This document shows, one piece after another, positions 35,425-45,073 of a stretch of 64,000 nt of DNA (positions are counted from its first letter, which is position 1; each line of letters opens with the position of its first letter). The notes under the pieces are model-generated. The model did not search any database and was not told the DNA's origin. It saw only the letters and a list, made by a program, of their open reading frames with translations. The position numbers were made by a program, and so were the translations under genes. The stretch comes from Kaistia dalseonensis (GTDB lineage Bacteria; Pseudomonadota; Alphaproteobacteria; Rhizobiales; Kaistiaceae). Where the stretch lies: the NCBI RefSeq assembly GCF_030814715.1, contig NZ_JAUSVO010000007.1:124001-188000 (forward strand). The letters are read 5' to 3'.

Positions 35425-35910
35425 ATGGAATATGATGCCACATTCTACGCGCTCGTCGGCCTGATCCTCTTCTTCGTGCTGCTCGGCTATCTCGGCGTGC
35501 ACAAGATGCTGGGCAAGGCGCTCGACGGGCGCGCCAGCGCAATCGCGAAGGAACTCGACGAGGCCAAGCGGCTTCGCGAGGAAGCCGGCGCGGTTCTCGC
35601 CGAATACAAGAAGAAGGCCCGCGACGCCGAGGTCGAGGCGCAGACCATCGTCGATCAGGCGCGGCGCGAGGCGGCTGCTCTGGCCGACGAGGCCAAGACG
35701 CGCATGGAAGATTATGTCACGCGGCGCACCAAGATGGCCGAGGACAAGATCGCCCAGGCCGAGCACCAGGCAATCCAGGAAGTGAAGGCGCTTTCGGCCG
35801 ACATTTCCATCGCGGCAGCCGAGAAGATCCTCTCCGCCCGCCTCAAGGGGCAGGCCGGCAGCGATCTGGTCGCGTCTTCGATCGCCGACGTCAAGAACCG
35901 GCTGAACTGA
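35425..35910 (+). CDS. atpF: ATP synthase F0 subunit b
   Basis: A 161-residue stalk subunit. An N-terminal membrane helix (ALVGLILFFVLLGYLGV) is followed by a coiled coil (ASAIAKELDEAKRLREEAGA) that reaches F1. Last gene of the F0 set; the F1 genes are not in this window, as is usual in this lineage. The stop is 13 bp from the convergent rnhB stop. Confidence 0.95.
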   Translation: MEYDATFYALVGLILFFVLLGYLGVHKMLGKALDGRASAIAKELDEAKRLREEAGAVLAEYKKKARDAEVEAQTIVDQARREAAALADEAKTRMEDYVTRRTKMAEDKIAQAEHQAIQEVKALSADISIAAAEKILSARLKGQAGSDLVASSIADVKNRLN

Positions 35911-35923
35911 ACGGCTGGTCGAC

Positions 35924-36676
35924 TCAGTCGGCCAATTCAGTTTCGGTGAGGTTCTCTGCGAAGAGCAGGCCCATCTCGATCGACAGATCCACGCCGCCGG
36001 CACGCCCGGCGGCGTTTTGCTTTTCAATCGCCATGCGCACGGGTGCAAAGGTCGCCCGGTGCAGCGCGCAGGCGCCGAGCGTGCCGAGCGCCGCCAGATG
36101 CGCCGCCGTGCCATAGCCCATATGCCGCTCGAAGCCGTAATCGGGAAAATGGCGCGCCGCCCGCATCATCATGCGATCCCGCGTCACCTTGGCGACGATC
36201 GAGGCCGCCGCGATCGAGACCGAGCGGGAATCACCCTTCACGAAGGCTTCGCCCGGGCAGGGGAGGCCGGGCGGCACGTCGATGCCGTCAATGATGGCGT
36301 GATCGGGAGCATGCGGCAGGCAGCCGACGGCGCGGGCCATCGCCCAGAGCGTCGCCTTGCGGATATCGGTCTGCTCGATGCGCGCCACGGAGCCGGCGGC
36401 GACCGACACGATGGCCGTGGACATGATGGTCTCGAACAGTGCCTCGCGCTCGGCCATGCTCAGTTTCTTCGAATCGTCGAGACCGTCGGGAATCTTGCGC
36501 TGATCGAGGATCACGGCCGCCGCGACGACAGGGCCGGCGAGCGGGCCACGGCCGGCTTCGTCGACGCCCGCCACGGCGCGAAAGCCGCGCCGCCTCAGGC
36601 GCCGCTCGATCATGTCGGTCGGGGCGGGCGGCAGGTCGAAGAGGGCAGGTGTTGATTCGGTCGGGCGCTTTGCCAT
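35924..36676 (-). CDS. rnhB: Ribonuclease HII
   Basis: A 250-residue enzyme removing ribonucleotides from RNA-DNA duplexes. The catalytic motif [16 protein letters not shown] carries the first Asp-Glu, and DDSKKLS, IIDG and [19 protein letters not shown] supply the rest of the active site. ATG at 36676 (MAKRPTES) is chosen. About 97 bp after the DUF1428 gene stop on the same strand. Confidence 0.95.
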   Translation of the reverse strand: MAKRPTESTPALFDLPPAPTDMIERRLRRRGFRAVAGVDEAGRGPLAGPVVAAAVILDQRKIPDGLDDSKKLSMAEREALFETIMSTAIVSVAAGSVARIEQTDIRKATLWAMARAVGCLPHAPDHAIIDGIDVPPGLPCPGEAFVKGDSRSVSIAAASIVAKVTRDRMMMRAARHFPDYGFERHMGYGTAAHLAALGTLGACALHRATFAPVRMAIEKQNAAGRAGGVDLSIEMGLLFAENLTETELAD

Positions 36677-36772
36677 GCCGCGACTGTCGCGATCAACGAC
36701 GGCCGAGGCAAGGCTTGAATGTGGCAAAGGCTCGAACGACACGAGACACGATTGGCCGGCTGGACCCGGCGA

Positions 36773-37126
36773 CTACATCTCGATGATCGTCTCGAAGCCG
36801 CCGAAAATCATGCGCTTGGTATCGAAGGGCATGTTCTCGAAGCCCGCCATGACGCGCGGATCGGCCATGACCTTGGCGTTGACCGCGTCGCGCTTGGCGC
36901 GCGATTCATAGACGATCCAGGAAAAAATGACGGTCTCGTCTTCGGTGGCCTGGACGGCGCGCGGGAATGACGTCCGCTCGCCATAGGGCACGTCGTCGGC
37001 CAGCGTCTCGACATAGGCCAGCGCGCCATATTCCTTCCAGACCGCGCCGGCCTTGCGCGCGATCTCGCGATAGGCCTCGACATTCGCCTTGGGCACGGCA
37101 ATTACGAAACCGTCGACATAGCTCAT
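36773..37126 (-). CDS. DUF1428 family protein
   Basis: A 117-residue protein with MSYVDGFVIAVPKANVEAYR at the N-terminus and FDTKRMIFGGFETIIE at the C-terminus, matching DUF1428/YbaA of ferredoxin-like fold. Function unknown. The start at 37126 gives the family N-terminus. It lies between the radical SAM gene and rnhB on the same strand. Confidence 0.9.
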   Translation of the reverse strand: MSYVDGFVIAVPKANVEAYREIARKAGAVWKEYGALAYVETLADDVPYGERTSFPRAVQATEDETVIFSWIVYESRAKRDAVNAKVMADPRVMAGFENMPFDTKRMIFGGFETIIEM

Positions 37127-37243
37127 GGGATCCTCCTCCGCTGGTGACGCCACAGGAACGATCGAGCGAGGCGGAATCCGACAGAGGCCGCGTCGATTCT
37201 GCATTGTGGCTGCCCGGGGAGCGGCGCCGCGGCTCCCAATCGC

Positions 37244-38383
37244 TCAGAACAGGCTCAATTGCGCCGGCAATTGGCGGGGCGGGGAGAAGAGATCGGTGCG
37301 CAGCTTCAGATGGCGCCGGTTCATGCCGAGCCGGCCGGTGGCGATCTCGAAGCGGCGGCCGATCTGCCAGGCATAGGGGCCTTCGCCCTTCTGCCGCTTG
37401 CCATAGGTCGCATCATAATCCTTGCCGCCCCGCATCGAGCGCAGCAGCGAGATCACATGGCGGTAGCGCTCGGGATAATGCCGCAGCAGCCATTCCTTGA
37501 AGATGTCGGAGACCTCGAGCGGCAGGCGCAGCAGCACATAGCCGGCCTCGGTCGCGCCGGCGGCCGCCGCCGCATCGAGGATGCGCTCGATCTCGGCATC
37601 GTTCAGCGCGGGAATGATCGGTGCCGTCAGCACGCCTACCGGTACGCCGGCCTCGGCCAGGCCGCGGATCGCTTCGAGCCGGCGGCCCGGCGTCGCCGCG
37701 CGCGGCTCCATCGAGCGCGCCATGGTGCGGTCGAGCGTGGTGATGGAAAGCGCGACCTTGGCGAGGCCCCGCTCGGCCATCCGCCCGAGAATATCGACGT
37801 CGCGCAGCACCAGCGCCGATTTCGTCACGATGCCGACGGGGTGATTGAACCGGTCCAGCACTTCGAGGATGTCGCGCATCATCCGATGCTGGCGCTCGAT
37901 CGGCTGATAGGGGTCGGTATTGGTGCCGATCGCGATCGTCTTCGGCTTGTAGTCGGGATGCGAAAGTTCCTTCTCGAGCAGTTTGGCGGCGTCGGGCTTG
38001 TAGAAGAGCTTGGTCTCGAAATCGAGGCCGGGCGAAAGCCCCATATAGGCATGGCTCGGGCGGGCGAAGCAGTAGGAGCAACCATGCTCACAGCCGCGAT
38101 AGGGATTGATCGAGCGGTCGAAGCCGAGATCCGGCGAATCGTTCCGCGTAATGATCGCCTTGGCCTTTTCGGGCTGCACCTCCGTCTTGAAGGCCGGCAG
38201 CTCGTCCAGCGTCTGCCATCCATCGTCCATGGGCATCGACTGGAATCGCTCGAAGCGGCCAGAGGCATTGGTTTGCGCGCCCCGGCCGCGCCGGCGCTCC
38301 GGGTCGATCGGGGCCGAAAGAGCCTTGTCCGCGGGCAGGACCAGCGGATCGAAGTGCGGATCGAGGGGGCGAGCGAGTGACAT
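37244..38383 (-). CDS. PA0069-family radical SAM protein (SplB-like)
   Basis: A 379-residue radical SAM enzyme. The 4Fe-4S motif CxxxCxxC appears as RGCEHGCSYC, in the SINPYRGCEHGCSYCFARP context of the PA0069/spore photoproduct lyase-like group. GTNTDPYQP and VGIVTKSALVLRD are also family strings. The N-terminus has Pro/Arg-rich lead-in (ERRRGRGAQTN). Its substrate is unknown. Divergent from the glycosyltransferase gene. Confidence 0.92.
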   Translation of the reverse strand: MSLARPLDPHFDPLVLPADKALSAPIDPERRRGRGAQTNASGRFERFQSMPMDDGWQTLDELPAFKTEVQPEKAKAIITRNDSPDLGFDRSINPYRGCEHGCSYCFARPSHAYMGLSPGLDFETKLFYKPDAAKLLEKELSHPDYKPKTIAIGTNTDPYQPIERQHRMMRDILEVLDRFNHPVGIVTKSALVLRDVDILGRMAERGLAKVALSITTLDRTMARSMEPRAATPGRRLEAIRGLAEAGVPVGVLTAPIIPALNDAEIERILDAAAAAGATEAGYVLLRLPLEVSDIFKEWLLRHYPERYRHVISLLRSMRGGKDYDATYGKRQKGEGPYAWQIGRRFEIATGRLGMNRRHLKLRTDLFSPPRQLPAQLSLF

Positions 38384-38495
38384 GACAATATTCCTAGATC
38401 ATGAATTTGAACAAAGCAAGAACATTAACCTAGGATGATTCAAAACTGAGCGAAGCGCCTCGCGATTGCTGAAAATTGGCGTTAAGAATGACGCA

Positions 38496-39185
38496 ATGAT
38501 CAGCGTGATTTTGCCAACAATGAACGACGAAATGGCATTGGCCCATGCGCTCGCCGCGCTTGTGCCGGCCGCGGCCGATGGCATCGTACGCGAAGTGATC
38601 ATTGTCGACGCCGGGTCCGAGGATGGCACGGTCATGGTCGCCGATGCGGCAGGTTGCCGTATCGTCAGGGGAACCGGCGTTCTCGGCGAGGATCTGGCGG
38701 CCGGCGCGGCCGTGGCGCGGTCGGAATGGCTGCTCTTCCTTTCCCCGAACGTCATGCTCGAGCCCGGCTGGCAGCGCGAAGTCCAGGAGTTCATGGACCG
38801 AACCGCGATGGCCGGCGCGGGCACGCAGCGCGCCGCTGCTTTCCGACATGCCCGCGCGAGCTTCGGCTTTCGGGCCCGCTTGGCGGAGTTCGGCGCGATC
38901 CTGCGCTCGCGTCTCTTCGCGGCGCCTTATGCGGAGGAGGGGCTGCTCATCTCAGCGCGCCTCTATCGCGAGATTGGCGGCCATCGCGCATTGCCCGGAA
39001 TGGTCGAGGTCGAACTCGCGCGGCGCATCGGGCGCGGCCGGCTCGTCTTCCTGCGCGCGCGGGCCGTCCTGCGCGGCGATGCGGCAGCGCGGCCGGGCTT
39101 TGCGCGCGGCCTGCGCAATACCGCTTGCCTCACGCTCTTCGTGCTGCGCGTCCCTGCCGGCGTGATCGGACGGATCGCCGCCTGA
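38496..39185 (+). CDS. Glycosyltransferase family 2-like protein
   Basis: A 229-residue protein with a GT-A fold start (MISVILPTMNDE) and VIIVDAGSEDGTVMVA. The usual DxD is replaced by SPNV in LLFLSPNVMLEPGW, so metal-dependent catalysis is uncertain. The C-terminal LTLFVLRVPAGVIGRIA could be a membrane-associated helix. Start ATG 38496; a TTG at 38466 is also in frame. The stop abuts the convergent moaB stop with no gap. This pairing with moaB is conserved in relatives. Confidence 0.85.
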   Translation: MISVILPTMNDEMALAHALAALVPAAADGIVREVIIVDAGSEDGTVMVADAAGCRIVRGTGVLGEDLAAGAAVARSEWLLFLSPNVMLEPGWQREVQEFMDRTAMAGAGTQRAAAFRHARASFGFRARLAEFGAILRSRLFAAPYAEEGLLISARLYREIGGHRALPGMVEVELARRIGRGRLVFLRARAVLRGDAAARPGFARGLRNTACLTLFVLRVPAGVIGRIAA

Positions 39186-39740
39186 TCAGCCGCGCAGCTT
39201 GCCGCGCTTCAGGTGCTCGTCCAGGCGCGGCATGATCTCGACGAAATTGCAGGGCTGGCTGCGATAGTCGAACTGGACCGAGATGATCCCGTCCCACGCA
39301 TCCTTGCAGGCGCCGGTCGAACCGGGAATGACGAAGATGAACGTCGAATTGGCGAGGCCGGCCGTGGCGCGCGATTGCACCGTCGAGGTGCCGATCTTGT
39401 CATAGCTGATGCGGTGGAAGACGGCGGAAAAGCCGTCCATCCGCTTTTCGAACAGTGGCTCGATCGCCTCGGGCGTCACATCGCGGCCGGTGAAGCCGGT
39501 GCCGCCGGTGGTGATCACCGCGTCGATGGCGGGATCGGCGATCCAGCGCGATACGACCGCGCGGATCTCATCAATATCGTCGTGAACGATCGCGCGCTCG
39601 ACCAGCGTGTGGCCCGCACCCTCGATGCGCTCGGCGAGGGTCAGGCCGGATTTGTCGGTCTCGATCGAGCGTGTGTCGGAAACGGCCAGCACCGCGAAGC
39701 GGACGGGGATGAAGGGAAGGGTCTCGTCGATCCGGGCCAT
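39186..39740 (-). CDS. moaB: Molybdenum cofactor biosynthesis protein B
   Basis: A 184-residue MogA/MoaB-fold protein. TTGGTGFTGRDVTPEAI is the characteristic loop, and VIPGSTGACKDAW near the C-terminus completes the molybdopterin-binding site. It adenylylates or binds molybdopterin during Moco assembly. ATG at 39740; followed upstream by the DUF930 gene at a 61-bp distance. Confidence 0.94.
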   Translation of the reverse strand: MARIDETLPFIPVRFAVLAVSDTRSIETDKSGLTLAERIEGAGHTLVERAIVHDDIDEIRAVVSRWIADPAIDAVITTGGTGFTGRDVTPEAIEPLFEKRMDGFSAVFHRISYDKIGTSTVQSRATAGLANSTFIFVIPGSTGACKDAWDGIISVQFDYRSQPCNFVEIMPRLDEHLKRGKLRG

Positions 39741-39801
39741 GCGAACTCCTTGAATCAGCGCGTCATTCTTCCATAGTTCGCCGGCCGGCGCGAGGCGGGG
39801 G

Positions 39802-40479
39802 TCAATCGGCCGGCTCGTCGTCGATCGTCAGCTCGTGGCTGGCCCATTCACGCCTCGGGATCGGCTTGCCGATATGGAGCGCGAAGGAGACGACCTTGGC
39901 CAGATCCGGTGTCACGGCGCAGCGATAGCCGATGGCGTACCATTGGCGCTTGCTGCGGAACGCGCCGCCATCGGCCTCCATGGCATGGTCGGAGAGCTTC
40001 AATTCCGCCATGGCATAGGCGACGACGATATCGGGCTGAAACCGCGCCGCGTCGGCCGAGTGGATCTGCGCCAGCGCCTCAATGTTGCAGAGCTGGATGA
40101 TCCGCTCGTCCGGCGCCAGATGCGGCAGCGCCTCGCGGGCCTGCCGGCTGCGCGGATCGGCCAGCATCTGGTCGGAATAGAGCTGCGTCGCGGGTTTCAT
40201 CGCATCGGATGGCTGCGCAGCGTTGTCGGCCGGAGGCTGTGTCTCTGTCGCCTTCAGGCGTGGCGGGACCAGCGAATCGAACTCTCCCGGCGTCACGATC
40301 GACACGGCGACGCTGCCTTCAGGCAAGGATGGCGGCGGCCGCTCGGCCGGCAGCAGGGCGAGCACGACAATGAGCAGCGCGTGCAGGCAGAGCGCGGCCG
40401 CGATCGACCAGCGCAGCCGATCGGCGGTGTCGGTTGGATCATCGGTTGGCTGGGGCGCGGCGCGCGGGAAGGGCTGCAC
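39802..40479 (-). CDS. DUF930 domain membrane-anchored protein
   Basis: A 225-residue protein. A transmembrane segment LRWSIAAALCLHALLIVVLAL near residue 20 places the rest in the periplasm, followed by a Pro-rich linker. The DUF930 domain includes LPHLAPDERIIQLCNIEALAQI and RSKRQWYAIGYRCAVTPD. The start is uncertain: GTG at 40479 is chosen, but TTG at 40521 is also in frame, and neither has an SD. Between ispE and moaB on the same strand; function unknown. Confidence 0.8.
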   Translation of the reverse strand: MQPFPRAAPQPTDDPTDTADRLRWSIAAALCLHALLIVVLALLPAERPPPSLPEGSVAVSIVTPGEFDSLVPPRLKATETQPPADNAAQPSDAMKPATQLYSDQMLADPRSRQAREALPHLAPDERIIQLCNIEALAQIHSADAARFQPDIVVAYAMAELKLSDHAMEADGGAFRSKRQWYAIGYRCAVTPDLAKVVSFALHIGKPIPRREWASHELTIDDEPAD

Positions 40480-40570
40480 GATCGGACCGGAGGTTTGAAG
40501 GCCCCGACCTTGCCGGCGCAATAGGACGAGATCGTGAATATCGAATGCAGCCCGGCGGCCGGCATGCGGC

Positions 40571-41485
40571 TCAGGCTGGGGCGTGCTGCGGATTGGCGGT
40601 CGTCGCGACGACCCACCAATCTGGATGAGCCCTCGCGAGCTCCCGCGCGGCCTTGGCGGCCGCCGCGCTATCCGGATAGATGCCGAAGACCGTCGCGCCC
40701 GAGCCGGACATGCGTGCGAGCCGGCATTGTGCCGTTCCGGAGACAGCATCGAGCGCTTGCCGAATGATCGGCGCCTCCTCCATGGCGGGCATTTCCAGAT
40801 CGTTGCGGGTTTGGGTGGCGAGCCAGGCCGCCAGTTCATCCACATCGGCGAAGCCGGGCAATGTCGCGGCAATCGGCGGATTGGTTCGGCGCGCGAGCCG
40901 ACGGAATACGGCTGGCGTTGGAACCGCGACGCCGGGGTTGAGCAGTACCATTGGCAGGCTCGGCAGACCACCGAGCGGCTCGATATCAGCCCCGATGCCA
41001 CGGGCGCGCAGAGCCACGCCTTGCAAGCACATCGGCACATCGGCGCCGAGCCGCCCCGCGATTTCGGCCATCAGCGACGGGGGAGGGGCCACAGAGGCGA
41101 GCGCCGCGAGCAAGCGGAGCGTCGCGGCGGCATCGGCCGATCCGCCACCTATGCCCGAGGCAATCGGGAGGTTCTTGGTGAGGCGCAGTCGACAGTCCGG
41201 CAGTTCGGCCGCGTCGTGCAGCGCCCGCCATGCCTTGAGGACGAGATTGTCGGAATCGGCCGACAACTGGCCGGCGAAGGGCCCGGCGATCTCCAGCGTG
41301 GGGCCGTCGCCCGAACGGCAGGCGAAAGCCTCGATCCGGTCGCCGATGTCGGCAAAGACCACGAGGCTGTCGAGCAGATGATAGCCGTCGGCCCGCTGGC
41401 CGACGACATGCAGCGCCAGATTGAGCTTGGCCGGGGCGAAGGCGGAACCGAGTTGCCCAGCCGCCTCCCGATCGTCGCGAATCAC
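40571..41485 (-). CDS. ispE: 4-diphosphocytidyl-2-C-methyl-D-erythritol kinase
   Basis: A 304-residue GHMP kinase of the MEP isoprenoid pathway. The start FAPAKLNLALHVVGQRADGYHLLDS and the ATP loop PIASGIGGGSADAAATLR are diagnostic. The ATG overlaps the stop of the upstream TPR-LysM gene by 4 bp, so the two are co-transcribed. The product feeds IPP/DMAPP to the polyprenyl synthase nearby. Confidence 0.95.
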   Translation of the reverse strand: MIRDDREAAGQLGSAFAPAKLNLALHVVGQRADGYHLLDSLVVFADIGDRIEAFACRSGDGPTLEIAGPFAGQLSADSDNLVLKAWRALHDAAELPDCRLRLTKNLPIASGIGGGSADAAATLRLLAALASVAPPPSLMAEIAGRLGADVPMCLQGVALRARGIGADIEPLGGLPSLPMVLLNPGVAVPTPAVFRRLARRTNPPIAATLPGFADVDELAAWLATQTRNDLEMPAMEEAPIIRQALDAVSGTAQCRLARMSGSGATVFGIYPDSAAAAKAARELARAHPDWWVVATTANPQHAPA

Positions 41486-43458
41486 GGCGCCTTGACGAGC
41501 GGCGGCACGTCGATGACGAGCCCGGCCGGAAGGCTGTTCGGATTCTTGATCTTGTCGCGATTGGCGTCGATCAGGCGCTGGAACTGGTGTCCGTCGCCAT
41601 AGACCTTGACCGCGATCGACCAGAAGCTGTCGCCCTTGCCGATCGTGTAGGTGGCGGGCTTCGCCTCAGTCTTGGCGGCCGGCGCGGTTGCATCGGTTGC
41701 CGTGGTCGTCGCGGCGGCTGCAACCTGCGTTTCCTCGACCTTGTCGAGGCCCTTGGCGAGCTTCTCCAGGATCCTGGCCTTGGCGTCCGGCTCGGGATCG
41801 AGGTCGCGGGCATGCGCCCACTGGAACGTCGCCTCGAGCTTGCGCCCGACCTTCCAATACGCGTCGCCGAGATGGTCGTTGATCGTCGAATCGTCCGGCT
41901 TCAGCGAAATCGCGCGCTCAAGCTGGCCGACCGCCTCGTCATATTTGCCGGTGCGGTAATAGGCCCAGCCGAGGCTGTCGACGATGTAGCCGTCATTCGG
42001 CTTCAGATCGACGGCCTGCTTGATCATGTCCATGGCGCGGTCGAGATTGATGCCGCGATCGACATAGGAATAGCCGAGATAGTTGAGGAGCTGCGGCTCG
42101 TTCGGGGCCAGCGCCAGCCCGGCGAGGAAATCCGCCTCGGCCTTCGGCCACTGCTTGTTCTGCTCCTCGGCAACGCCGCGATAATAGAGCAGCAGCCAGT
42201 TGCGCGGGTCCTGCTTGCCGATGGCGCCGATCGCCTTCGTGTAGACATCGGTTGCTTCGGTGAAGCGCTTGTTGCTGCGATAGATCGTGCCGAGCGTGGT
42301 CAGCGCCTCGAAATCGCGCGGATTGGCCGCGACGAGCTTGCTCAGGCGCTTGATCGCCTCGGGCGAGCGGCCGAGGGCATCGAGGCTGAGCGCGATCTGG
42401 AGATCGGCATTGCGACGCAGCGGCGACGATTTCGGCACGCTCTCGAAGATCGGGATCGAGCGCTCGAACTGCTGGTCGTTCTGCGTCATGTCGCCGAGCG
42501 CCATGATCATCAGGTCGGAGCGCGGCTCCAGATAGAGCGCGAGCCGCAGATAGACGATGCCGAGATCGGCGCCGCCCTTCTCGGTGCCGAGCGCCGAGCC
42601 GAGGCCATAGAGCACTTCGGCGGCGCCCTGCTGCACGGTGGAGACCAGCGGTGCCGGCGTCTTGCCCGATTCGATCTCGCTGAGCAGGCCACGAATGATT
42701 GGCTGTCCGGCGCTCGTCTTGCTGAAATCGAGCAGGGCGCGCTTCGCATCATCGACGCGGCCATTGCGCGCCGCCATGCGGGCGAACGCCTCGACGATCC
42801 GCATCGACGACGCGTCCGTCTTGTAGGCGCGCTCGATCGCCTTCATCGCCTCGTCATGGCGTCCCGCCACGTCGAGAATGAGCGCGACGTTGAAATCCTT
42901 GAACACGCCGTACCAGTCGGGGCCCTGCAAGGTCTCGACGATCTTGATGGCTCCGTCGGTCTCGCCCTGTCCCTGCGCGGCCCAGGCTGAAAGCAGGCCG
43001 GCCGAGAGATTGGCGAGCGGTCCACGATCGCCCTTGTCGAGGCGCTGGGCCGTTTCCTTGTAGTCCTTCGCCTTCAGCGCCTTGAGCGCGAGGACGATCT
43101 GGCCCATCCGATTCGTGGGGGCGGCCTGGATCAGCCGTTCCGCCAGCGGAAACGCTTCGTCGATGCGGCCCGAGACGAGCAGCAGCGTGAAGGTCCGGTC
43201 GATCAGGAGCGCATTGTCCGGGTCCTGGCTCAGCGCGTCTTCGAAGAAGATCGTCGCCGCGTCGATGTCGTTCGCGCGCGTCGCGCTCAGGGCCGCGAGA
43301 TAGCTGCCCGAAAGCGTCGTGTTGACGTCGTCCGGCAACAGGTCGGAAATGGTCGTTTCTGCCCTGGCGGGCAGACTCGTCATGACCAGGCCCGTCGCGG
43401 AGACGAGGGCGAGGCAGACCGCCGCATAACGAAGCGAGCGGGCGCGCGATTTCAGCAT
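41482..43458 (-). CDS. Secreted TPR-repeat protein with C-terminal LysM domain
   Basis: A 658-residue protein. A signal peptide (SLRYAAVCLALVSATGLVMTSLPARA) leads to a long TPR array with units such as LGWAYYRTGKYDEAVGQLERAI and LLYYRGVAEEQNKQWPKAEADFL. The C-terminus is a LysM peptidoglycan-binding domain (YTIGKGDSFWSIAVKVYGDG to LPAGLVIDVPP). It could tether TPR-mediated protein contacts to the cell wall. ATG 43458; a GTG three codons earlier is possible. Overlaps ispE by 4 bp. Confidence 0.92.
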   Translation of the reverse strand: MLKSRARSLRYAAVCLALVSATGLVMTSLPARAETTISDLLPDDVNTTLSGSYLAALSATRANDIDAATIFFEDALSQDPDNALLIDRTFTLLLVSGRIDEAFPLAERLIQAAPTNRMGQIVLALKALKAKDYKETAQRLDKGDRGPLANLSAGLLSAWAAQGQGETDGAIKIVETLQGPDWYGVFKDFNVALILDVAGRHDEAMKAIERAYKTDASSMRIVEAFARMAARNGRVDDAKRALLDFSKTSAGQPIIRGLLSEIESGKTPAPLVSTVQQGAAEVLYGLGSALGTEKGGADLGIVYLRLALYLEPRSDLMIMALGDMTQNDQQFERSIPIFESVPKSSPLRRNADLQIALSLDALGRSPEAIKRLSKLVAANPRDFEALTTLGTIYRSNKRFTEATDVYTKAIGAIGKQDPRNWLLLYYRGVAEEQNKQWPKAEADFLAGLALAPNEPQLLNYLGYSYVDRGINLDRAMDMIKQAVDLKPNDGYIVDSLGWAYYRTGKYDEAVGQLERAISLKPDDSTINDHLGDAYWKVGRKLEATFQWAHARDLDPEPDAKARILEKLAKGLDKVEETQVAAAATTTATDATAPAAKTEAKPATYTIGKGDSFWSIAVKVYGDGHQFQRLIDANRDKIKNPNSLPAGLVIDVPPLVKAP

Positions 43459-43577
43459 GCGATGCACCGATATCCGATCGAGGACCTCAAAGGCGAGGTT
43501 GGTTGAGAAGGATGGCCCTTTTGCGGCCTTCTCGCAAGCAAGCGCCGCGCTTCGTGCCGCAAGGCTGCCGGTCAGGG

Positions 43578-44603
43578 TCAGTAGGCGCGTTCGATGCAGA
43601 AATCGACGACTTCCAGCAACGCCGCCTTGTAGGCGCTGTCGGGGAAGATGCCGAGCGCGTCGCGGGAGAGGTCTCCGAACTGGCGTGCGCGCTCGATCGT
43701 GTCCTCGATTGCGTTGTGTGTGCGCAGATAGCCGATCGCCCGGTCGAGGTCGCCATCGACGATCTCGCCCTTTTCCAGCGCACGCTGCCAGAACGCGCGC
43801 TCAAGCTCGGAGCCGCGTCGATAGGCGAGGATGACCGGAAGCGTGATCTTGCCCTCGCGGAAATCGTCGCCGACCTGCTTGCCGAGATCGGCCGACGAGC
43901 CGCCATAGTCGAGCGCGTCGTCGATCAGCTGGAAGGCCAGGCCGAGATTGTCGCCATAGGCACGGAAGGCGGTGCGCTCGGCGCGGCCACGGCCGGCGAT
44001 GATCGGCCCGACTTCGGCGGCGGCGGCGAAGAGCGCTGCGGTCTTGGCGCCGATGACGGCGAGATAGTCATCCTCGGTCGTCGCCATGTTCTTGGCGGCC
44101 GAGAGCTGCATCACCTCGCCCTCGGCGATGATGGTGGCGGCAGCGGAAAGCACGTCGAGCGCATCGAAGGAGCCGACTTCGACCATCATGCGGAAGGCCT
44201 GGCCGAGCAGGAAATCGCCGACGAGCACGCTCGCCTGGTTGCCCCAGAGCATGCGCGCCGCGAGCTTGCCGCGTCGCAACTCGCTCTCGTCGACCACATC
44301 GTCATGCAGCAGCGTCGCCGTATGCATGAACTCGACGCTGGCCGCGAGCTTGACGTGGCCGTCATCGTGATGGCCCGACATGCGAGCGGCAGCGAGCGTC
44401 AGCATCGGCCGCAGGCGCTTGCCGCCCGAGGAAATCAGGTGGTTGGCGACCTCGGGTATCATCGCCACGTCGGAGCCGGCCTTGGACAGGATCAGCGCAT
44501 TCACGCGCTCCATATCCGCCAGCACAAGCGCGACGAGCGGTTCGATCCGTGCCGAACCTTTTTTCTTGCTCTCGCCGAGTGGCGCAACCAATCCCACGGG
44601 CAA
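43578..44603 (-). CDS. Long-chain polyprenyl diphosphate synthase
   Basis: A 341-residue trans-prenyltransferase with the first DDxxD as LLHDDVVDESELRRGK and the second as QLIDDALDYGG. GGKRLRPML at the N-terminal side binds substrate. In alphaproteobacteria this gene makes the octa-/decaprenyl chain of ubiquinone; chain length cannot be set from motifs alone. ATG at 44603; divergent from DUF2007. Confidence 0.93.
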   Translation of the reverse strand: MPVGLVAPLGESKKKGSARIEPLVALVLADMERVNALILSKAGSDVAMIPEVANHLISSGGKRLRPMLTLAAARMSGHHDDGHVKLAASVEFMHTATLLHDDVVDESELRRGKLAARMLWGNQASVLVGDFLLGQAFRMMVEVGSFDALDVLSAAATIIAEGEVMQLSAAKNMATTEDDYLAVIGAKTAALFAAAAEVGPIIAGRGRAERTAFRAYGDNLGLAFQLIDDALDYGGSSADLGKQVGDDFREGKITLPVILAYRRGSELERAFWQRALEKGEIVDGDLDRAIGYLRTHNAIEDTIERARQFGDLSRDALGIFPDSAYKAALLEVVDFCIERAY

Positions 44604-44839
44604 TGCTCCCGGTTCCTATTCAATTCGGGGCGACAATAGGGGGCGGATGCCACGGGAACAAGGGACAGGTTGGCACGCCGCCCGCCATGCGGGTGCATTG
44701 GTGTCGCGGTGTCGTTCAAAATCGGAAATCAGCGTTCGAAAACAGGCGCTGCGCGCGACAGGTTGCCCCGCCGGCACGCACGACCTACGTTTGTGAGGTG
44801 CCCGGCCGCAGCGTCCGCGGCCGGAAACGACGAGGGAAA

Positions 44840-45073
44840 ATGGACGAACTCATCCGCACGAACGACATGGTGCTCATCTCCTTCGTCGATGCGCTGCTCA
44901 AGGACGCCGGAATCGAGCACATGCTGGTCGATCAGAACATGAGCGTGATGGAGGGATCCCTGGGCGTTCTGCCCCGCCGCATCCTGGTGCCGTCGGATGA
45001 TCTGGCGGCCGCCCGCCAGCTCTTGACCGATGCCGGCATTGCCGGCGAATTGCGGCCGGAGCCCAAGGCCTGA
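44840..45073 (+). CDS. DUF2007 domain protein
   Basis: A 77-residue protein with MDELIRTNDMVLISFVDALL and VDQNMSVMEGSLGVLPRRILVP, matching DUF2007 (putative signal-transducing, PII-fold-like). ATG 44840 with CGAGGG upstream. The stop overlaps the methyltransferase start (TGATG at 45071-45075), so they are coupled. Confidence 0.9.
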   Translation: MDELIRTNDMVLISFVDALLKDAGIEHMLVDQNMSVMEGSLGVLPRRILVPSDDLAAARQLLTDAGIAGELRPEPKA

